This document shows, one piece after another, positions 8,601 through 17,600 of a stretch of DNA of 49,463 nucleotides. Position 1 is the first letter of the stretch, and the number at the start of each line of letters is the position of its first letter. This DNA comes from a virus, in IMG/VR virus record IMGVR_UViG_3300026077_000007, positions 1 through 49,463 of that record. One strand, given 5' to 3'. The notes below the pieces were generated by a model that saw only the letters and a list, made by a program, of their open reading frames with translations, made no database searches and was not told the origin of the DNA. The position numbers and the translations under genes are program-made.

Positions 8601-11600
8601 AGTTGTTAGAACACCAACAATGTTAGTATTAGGTTGAATACCAACAATGTTGTTTAGAATCTCATGACCAACTAGTGCTTCAGGTAGAGTGGAGAATACC
8701 ATCTCACTAGAACCACTGTTAAAGTTCTGAGTTAGTTTTGCAAAGTATCTCTTCTCAGCACCCTTGATAGACTGAACCGCTAGTGCAAAGTTTTGGTCAC
8801 CACGTAAGAATGTGAATGAGTTTGCAGCACCACCAGATGCCAATCTATCAGTTTCAACAACACCAGATACAATGTCAGATGCAGAGATCTGATTGGAAGA
8901 TAGTGATACCCAGTTATTAGCATCACTAGCAGATGTGTTAACTGCTCTATCAATATCAATAGTAACAGAAGGAACATCACTAGAATCAAATTGATCAGTA
9001 TCTTCTAGTTTAATTCTGTTTACAATATCACCATATAATCTAGATTCTATTAGGGCAACTGCTGATGCTTGAGTACCAGTACCTTGTGGAGCAGCAATTG
9101 TTACAGTAGGAGGAACAGTGTATCCTTTACCACCTTTAAATCCGTTGAATTTAACTATGTCAATTGCAACAACCTCACCATTTGCTATAACTGCTTCTGC
9201 TTTCGCTTCAACTGAACCAGACTGAGGAGTACCACCACTAACAGTAATAGTTGGAGCAGTTGCGTAACCAGAACCACCATCATTAATATTGATTCTGAAT
9301 ACAACACCTTGTCTGTATTCAGTAGCCTGCATACGACCACCAGATACACTACCAGTAAAGATGTCACCCAGAGTAAACTGTAGTGAAGTATCAACACTGA
9401 ATCCTAAGAATTGACTATCTAAATCATTGTTAAGAATAAATGATGTTGATGTGTCTTGTTCAATAGCAATGTCACCAGCAAGTGCTCCTTCAATTGCAAG
9501 TCTTTCTGTTTGGTTAGCAATAGTGAAGACTTCAAATGGTCTAAGTGCTGGAATCTGATCAACAGATATCTTACCTGAATCTGTTAATTCAACCAATGCT
9601 CTAGGAACAGCGTTAGTAGAGTATGGTTTATTGATGTAAGGTCCTAAGTTATTAGTGATGTAGTCTCTAACTGCCTTCTGTGTAGGTAGTTTAGAGTCAC
9701 TAGAGTTAGCACCACCCAATGTGTTAGATGCGTCGAAACCAGTAACAACAGTGTCTCCACCTTTTAGTTTCAAGAATTCAACTTCAGAGATGGTAACAGT
9801 ACCAGTAAAGGTAATAGCACCAGTTCTGTTCTCGATCTGTGCGAATGTACCAACCTTGAAGTCTCCAAGTTCGTCAGTACCTGAGCAGTAAACTCGACCA
9901 TAGTTCTGAGATACTTGCTCGTTAGCAACAACCTTAGTACCACCGTTCTCAGGTAGTGCTAGGTAGTTAGTACCAGATCCAGCAAATTCCCAAGTGTGTG
10001 ATGAGGAGTTAACGATAGATGGTCTGTGTAGATTAATTGTTTCTCCAATCAATGATCCAGGAGAGATCTGCTGACCATTAGCAATGTTAGTTACATCAAC
10101 TGGATCTCCAGTACCATTATCAATAGTTAATTGTGCAGAGAAAGGAGGACCAACGGTAACAGCACCAACAGTATCAACAAAGAATTCGATATCTGGGTTG
10201 GTATTATAGTGACCATCAATCTTAATAACGTAATGTTCTAGTGGTTCTCTACCAAGGTTACCAACAGTAAAGATGGTTCTACCAGTAGGAGTAGAAGAAA
10301 CGTTTGTAATTGTACCAATGTCAAAGATATATGGTTCATCTCTGTATCCAGTAGCACGTAAAGCGTAAATACCAAAGTTAGTAGCAGAGTTAGTGATAGA
10401 TGCATAACCACCAGTCTCAGCAACAACACCATCAGCACAGAAGATAACGAACACAGACACCAACTGAACATAACCATCATTGCTAATCTTGTAACCTGTA
10501 CCACCAAAGGACACAATCGTGAATGCAGATGCAACCATCGATTTACCCTGATTCGGGAAGGTAGCAGTACCATCAAGTTCTAAGCCAGGGAATGGGCAGT
10601 TAGGTTGCTTAACTTTAGATCCATCAACTAGAGCACCACCACCTCCTAAGAAGGAGATAACAGAAGAGTTCTGTGTATAAGGAGATGCCTCAATGATAGG
10701 ATAATCATCGTAACTACCACGAATTGCAAGTCTCTGGTTATTAGCATCATAGATGGTGTTATCTGGATATGTAATAAGAGCAGAGGTATCAAATAGAGTT
10801 CCATATGTCTTAGTAAGAGATCCAGGTTCAATTGATGAAGTAGAATCAGGATTAGCAGCATACTCTAGAATACCATCTACAATCTCCATCTCAGTAGAGA
10901 TGCTAGATTCTACGTTTGCACATAGAGGAGCAGATCCTGGTGCATATACACTAATTGATTCATTCTGAGTATATCTAAAGGAATGACCTGCTTGTGGAAG
11001 ATGCTTAACTGCATTAGTAACTGCACTAACAAATGTATGTGGAGCACGAGGTTCAAACTTAATAGCGTTAGTTGATGCACCCTTAAAGAGGTGATCGACA
11101 CCACCTATTCCAGCAGCATTTACATTAATTCTAATCCATCCAGTCTGTCTTGAAATTGCATTTGCTGCAGCACTTACAAATGTATGGTTACCAGTGTAAG
11201 AAGAAGTTCCAACATTAATCTTAAATGTGTTTGTAGTTACAGCAGAAATAGGAATCCAACGACCAGAAACATAATCAAATCCTGCACGAGGATATGGTTT
11301 ACCAGCACTTGCCTTACCAACATTAACTGTAAGAGTATTAGAAGTATATGCTACAACTTCTAATGCTGTATTGTATGCAGGGTCAGTTGCTCTAGGATAG
11401 GTATGGACTGTACCATTATCATCCCTATCACAAGTAAATGCAAGAGAATCAGGAGCAAGTCTAATACTTACACCTATCTTTCTTATACTATTAGCAAGAC
11501 CACTTACAAATGTATGTGTATCTGTGTTAGTAGAAGGTGTAGAATCTAATACTTGGATATCAATGGTATTAGAAGTTTTTGCAAGAACTTCGATCTCCTT

Positions 11601-14600
11601 ACCACTTACAGGGTCAGAAGCACGTGGATAAGCAGTTCCTGTAGAACTAACACCAACATTAACAGTGACTGTATTAGTGCTTACACTGTCAATAGTAATT
11701 TGTTTTCCTGCAAATGGGTCAGTCTCACGTGGATATGCATAAGTTGTACCAAAGTTATCTGCACTACACTTGAATTTTAAAGCACCATTTTTAATTTGTA
11801 TTGTATCAGAAGTTGTTAATTCATGAGCACTACCAGCACGATTAGACTTCTGAAGAGTCATCTGTAAAACACCTGTTGTAGCAGTATAATCAGCATCAGT
11901 AACAGTATATACATTACCGTTTTGATCAATAACTTTATCTACACCATCATCAGGTTCAGATTCACCACCAACGTAATTATGTGTACCAGCACCATATCCA
12001 CAACTGAATGTTACAGCACCATCTTCTAACTTAATCTTATCACCAACTTCAAGACCATGAGCAACAGTTGTTGTTATACTCATAATACCCGTTGTTGGGT
12101 TGTATGTTGTACCAGAAGTAGGTGTAAAAGTGGTGCCTCCAGTTAGACCATGTGAACCTGAAGTAGTTAATACCAATTCACCTGTCTCAGGATTATAATC
12201 AGCATCAGCAACATCATGAGTTACTGCAGGTGATGAACCTACGTTTACAGTAAATGTATTTTGTGTAACTGCAGATATACTGAGGGTTGCACCAGAAGCA
12301 GGATCATCAGGTCTAGGATAAGTCTTCTGAGTTGCATTACCATCCATTGCACAAGTTAATGTTAGTGCATTGTCAGCAATAAAGATTGTATTAGATGTAG
12401 ATAATCCATGACTATTAGAGGTGATAACCATATCACCTGAGGATGCAGTATATTGTACGTTAGTAACTGCATTAGGTAAGTTACCAACATTAGATGTAAC
12501 TCCGTTTGCTACAGCAGATACAAATGAGTGTGCGTAGTTACCACCTGATATTACTGCATTGCTTGCAGTACCACCAACATAAGTATGAACACCAGCACCA
12601 CCTAAAACACAAGAATACTGTAGAGAGTTATCTGCTATCTTAATATAATCACCATTACTAAATCCGTGATTAGCAACTGTAAATGTTATCTCACCAGTTA
12701 CTGCATCATATGGTGCATTGGTTGGTGTATGTGTACTCTTCTCAACTTCAGTAATAGCAATAGATTTACTAGCCCAAGGATCAGTACCAGGACGAGGATA
12801 GGTATGATCAGTAGCATAATTGTCTTGATCACAAGCAAAGGTTAATGAATTATTCTCTAGAACAATATTACGTCCTACACCTAAACCATGCTGACCGATA
12901 TAGAAATCTAAGTCACCAGTAGTTGCTTTGTAATATGCCCATGTTGGTGTAAAGTATTTGTTAGGAGGAGCAATACCAATATTAACACTAACTGTTGTCT
13001 CAGTAACAGATTGAACAGGGATTGATCTCTCACCATATGGATCGATTCCAGGACGTGGATACGTCTTCTGAGAATCATTGTTGTCCATTGTACAAGTGAA
13101 TGTCAATGAATTAGGTTCAATGATAATTCCTATGCCTGGAGTTAATCCATGATTTTCACCAAGAGTTAATGTTAAGATACCAGTTGAAGGTTCGTATGAT
13201 GAATCAGTTGGAGTCCACTGTTGATCAGGACCAGAAGCACCAACATTAACTGTGTAAGTATCTGTAGTTGTAGCAGTTATTTGTAATGCATTTCCATATG
13301 CACTTTGACCTGCTGCTGGTAAAAGATGCTCACTAAAATTACTATCCATGTCGCAACTGAATGCGAATGATTCTGGTGCAATACGGATTGTGTTAGATGT
13401 AGATAATCCATGACTAGGAACAGTAACTGTGAAGTCACCATTGGCAGGATTGTAAGTAGCAGTTGATGGTGTGTGAACTGCAATAGCAGCAGATCCAGTA
13501 GAATCAGTTAAAGTATTCCAATCTTCAAACTGAGGAATTGGAGTAGTTAAAATAACTGGGTTGTAAATGATAAGAGTTGCATTTGTTAGAGCACTAACGA
13601 ATGCGTGAGTAGAACCAGATGCAGTGCCTCCTATACCAACATTACATGTTACAGTAGTAACTCCAGCACTAGATGAAACAGCAGTAATAGGAAGACTCTT
13701 ACCGTATGATGGGTCACTTGGTCTTGGATATGCATGTTCTGTAGCATCACCATCTTGATCACAAGTAAATGTTACTGCACCCTCTTGGAATGCAATTCTG
13801 TCATTAGTTGTAATTGCTTGAGTTGGATCTGGGAAGTTAACAACAATATTTCCATTAGATGCATCATAAGTTGAGAATGATGGAGTAGTTTGAATGACGT
13901 CACCACCAGACCAGTTACGCATTGCTGCCTTAGCGTAAAATTCAGCTCTTTCAAAAGCATATCTAGTCTGTGCTAAGTATGCGTAATCAATACCAGTTAG
14001 TGCAGCACCTGTGTAATACAATTCTGAACTAGTAACAATACCAGAGTTACCACCAAGTGTAAGGTCTCTTATTAGACCACGAAGCATTAATCTAATATCT
14101 CTACGACACTTTCTTTGATGTACATCATCCAAATTCATTGTTGGATATGTACTTTCAGTATCTGCAAGTGCTTGCTCAGCAATAGCATCCTTGTTTCTTG
14201 AAATTAAGTAAGCAGCATCTAGATATGTGGCAGATGTGTTATTTGCCATAACATCTACCCATAGATACGCTAAACTATCAATAGCAGCTCTTACATCATC
14301 ACAAGCAACACCTTGTGCGTTTGGAGCAGTTGTGTTAATGATAGTATCATCAAAGTATCTTGGTAGAGATGAGTATACAGGAGTGTAGATAGGATCACTA
14401 GGAACACCGTTTTCGGTCCTCCAGTTTCTCATACAAGTGATTGCTAATTGTCTGGTATATTCAACTGCACGAACAGTTTGGATGATCTCATTCTCAACAA
14501 ATCCAATCTTAGCACCAACGATATATTTTTGAGCACCTTCAATAACATTATGGTTAGAACCAAATTCAAGGTCTCTAATTAGAGCATTAATGAAGTGAAC

Positions 14601-17600
14601 AATATCTTGACGACACTGATCATCACCTAAACGAATATTAAATGCTGGATATTTCTTTTCTCCTTTAGAACAAGATACAGTAATGTCATTAATCTCAACA
14701 ACTGAATCTTCTGCTAAATTTGGAATTGGAGCAGATGTTGTAATTGTTGCAGCACCTGTAACAGTATTATCGTAAGTAAAATTACTAATGACGTATTGTT
14801 GTCCACCAAAGTCTACAGTACCACCACTTACATAAGTGTGTATATCATCAGTAGGTCCAAGATAAATCTTAAAGTCAGAACCACCAGTGCTTAATGCATT
14901 AGTAGCTGCTCTTCTGAAGACGTGTGCAGATTGTGGTAAATGCTTAACAGCACCTGTCGAAGCACCAGCAAACGTATGTGGAGATTGTGGTAGATGCTTA
15001 ATAGCACTATTAGATGCTGTAATAAATGTATGGTTATACTGATTAGCAGGATTAGAATCAAAACCAACATTAACTGTGATAGTTCCAGTCTGTCTCTGTA
15101 ATGAATTAGCAACAGCACTTACAAATGTATGGTTACCAGTGTAAGAAGAAGTTCCAACATTAATTTCAAATGTATTTGCAGTCTTATTATTGATTTCAAG
15201 CCAACGACCACTTGATCTATCCATACCTGCTCTAGGATATGAATGGTTATCAGCATTACCATTTAGATCACAAGTATATGTAAGAGCATCGTCATCAAGT
15301 TTAACGAAATCTCCATTAGAGAATCCATGACCATTAACAGTAATTTCAATAACACCAGTTGCTGCATCATATACAGCATCAGTTGGAGTATGAGTTGTGT
15401 TTCCTACTGCAAGAATGTCAAGAGACTTATTATATGCAGGGTCAGTTGATCTAGGATAAGTATGCTGAGTAGAATCACCATCCTTATCACAAGTAAATGT
15501 TAATGAGTTATCATTAATAACAATATTCCTACCAACACCAAGACCATGCTGTCCAATGGTAAGAACCATTTCACCAGTTGCAGCATTGTAATTAGCACCA
15601 GTTGGAGTGAAATACTGATCAGCTTTAGGTGCTCCAATATTCAAGGAGATTGTAGTATCTGTAATTGCAGTTATAGGTACTGACCTTTCTGCATATGGAT
15701 CAATTCCAGGACGTGGATATGTCTTGACGGAAGAATTACCGTCCATGTTACAAGTGAACTGTAATGAATTTGGTGCAAACACCATACCTTCACCTACAGC
15801 AAGTCCATGACCTGCTCCAATAGTCAACGTCATGATACCTGTTGAAGGATCATAGACTGCATTAGATGGTGTAAATTCTTGGTTAGTCTTTGTCTTACCT
15901 ACGTAAACTGTAAAGGTATCCTGTGTTTTAGATAAGATAGGTAGAGACTTACCTTGAGAATAATGATGAATTTGTGGGTTAGAATGCTCTGTCCTGTAAC
16001 CATCCATGGCACAGACAAATACAATAGAATCGTCAGCGACTCTAACACCATCACCAAGATCTAATCCATGACTGTTGACTGTAAATGTAAGTAAACCTGA
16101 GAATGGATCATATTCAGCATTAGTTGGTGTAAACTGATTAGTTGGTGTACCACCAATATCATATACTGCATAATGCTTTTTACTAAATTCATCATTAATT
16201 CTACCAACAACTTCATCCGCAATAAAATCTCTATTGTTACGTAGTAACAAACATGCGTCTTGATATCTTCTGTCTACAGGAGTAGATAAAGGGAATGTGT
16301 TTGGAGAGTTAAGTAATGATAATGTAACAGACTTAGAGTAAGACTTTACAAGTGCATTTTGTCCAGGATCAAAGTTTGCATTTGTAACCCCTGGCATCTT
16401 CTTGGGGATAACAAAACGCCTTGCACGACCATCAGCATCCTCTAGAACCTTATAGATCCTCTGCTTACCATTAAGGGCTGATAAATCTGGTGCAGCTGTT
16501 GAAAGACCTTCAATAAGAATTTCTTGACCTGCTTTAAATTCATGGAAGTTATCTCTACCAACAAGGTCATTGGTGTAGAATATAATACCACCAATATCTT
16601 CTGCATTACCAAACTGTTCATTTTGGAAACCATCTTGAGTAATACTTGCATCTCCTTGTAGAGAGAAGTCAATTCTTTGAATAGGTAATTCTGAAATAAT
16701 ATCATTATCAACAGATACAACTTCACCTTCTGCTCTAATTGATTGAAGAGATGTAGTATCAATTCTTTCTTCAACAATATTTGCTGATGATATATCAATA
16801 TTTGCTGTTCTAGTGCTATCCCACTCAGGAGAATCTAGGATAGGTACAAATTCTACTATCCAGAAATTAGGAGAATCATCATCATTGATTTCCTTAACTT
16901 CATAGAAACCATTAGTGAAATCAACATCATCATTATCATCAATATAAACGTATGTACCTGGTGGAATATCTGTAGATGGATCAGAAGTTAGTTTTAACTT
17001 CATTTCACCAGCAGTCTCAGTTACAGTAAGTCCAAGATCTGTTCCTGCAGAACCTGTAACGATGTAATTAAAACTTTCACCCTCTAGGAAAGAACCACTG
17101 GTTAAGGTAACATCCAAACTACCAGTTAAGAACGATCCAACACCAATTGTTTGATCAAAATTAACACCAATAATTTGTGCTCTAGAACCAGTGTTAAGAC
17201 CAATAACCTCTTGACCAGTTTGTAGATTTGATAAACCAGTGTTCTCTTGGAATCTAACACGGAACTGATCAGGTCCAAAGATCTGGTGACCAACTGGGAA
17301 ACTAACACCAGCATCTCCGTTGGCGTCTTGATCGATGATAATTCTTTGCTTATCGTCAAAGACCATAGCAAAGTCCCAAGTAGAAACTGGATCTCCAATT
17401 GAGTCAACTTTATCTCTATAGGTAACACCAATCACATAGTTCTTATCACCAAACTTAACCATGTGTTTACCAGGGTTAGCTGGTCTGACAATTACCAAAC
17501 GTAAGTTGTCACCAACGATTGATGCATCAGGAGGTAATGAAATTGGGTTATCTTCTACATAATCACCACCAGAAACAATAATAGTTTCTTTGACGCCAGG

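Noticed and set aside
10960-16170. CRISPR-like array, because of regular repeats
   Set aside because: The repeats are in-frame protein repeats within one long ORF, diverged at DNA level, with no uniform short repeat and spacer structure.
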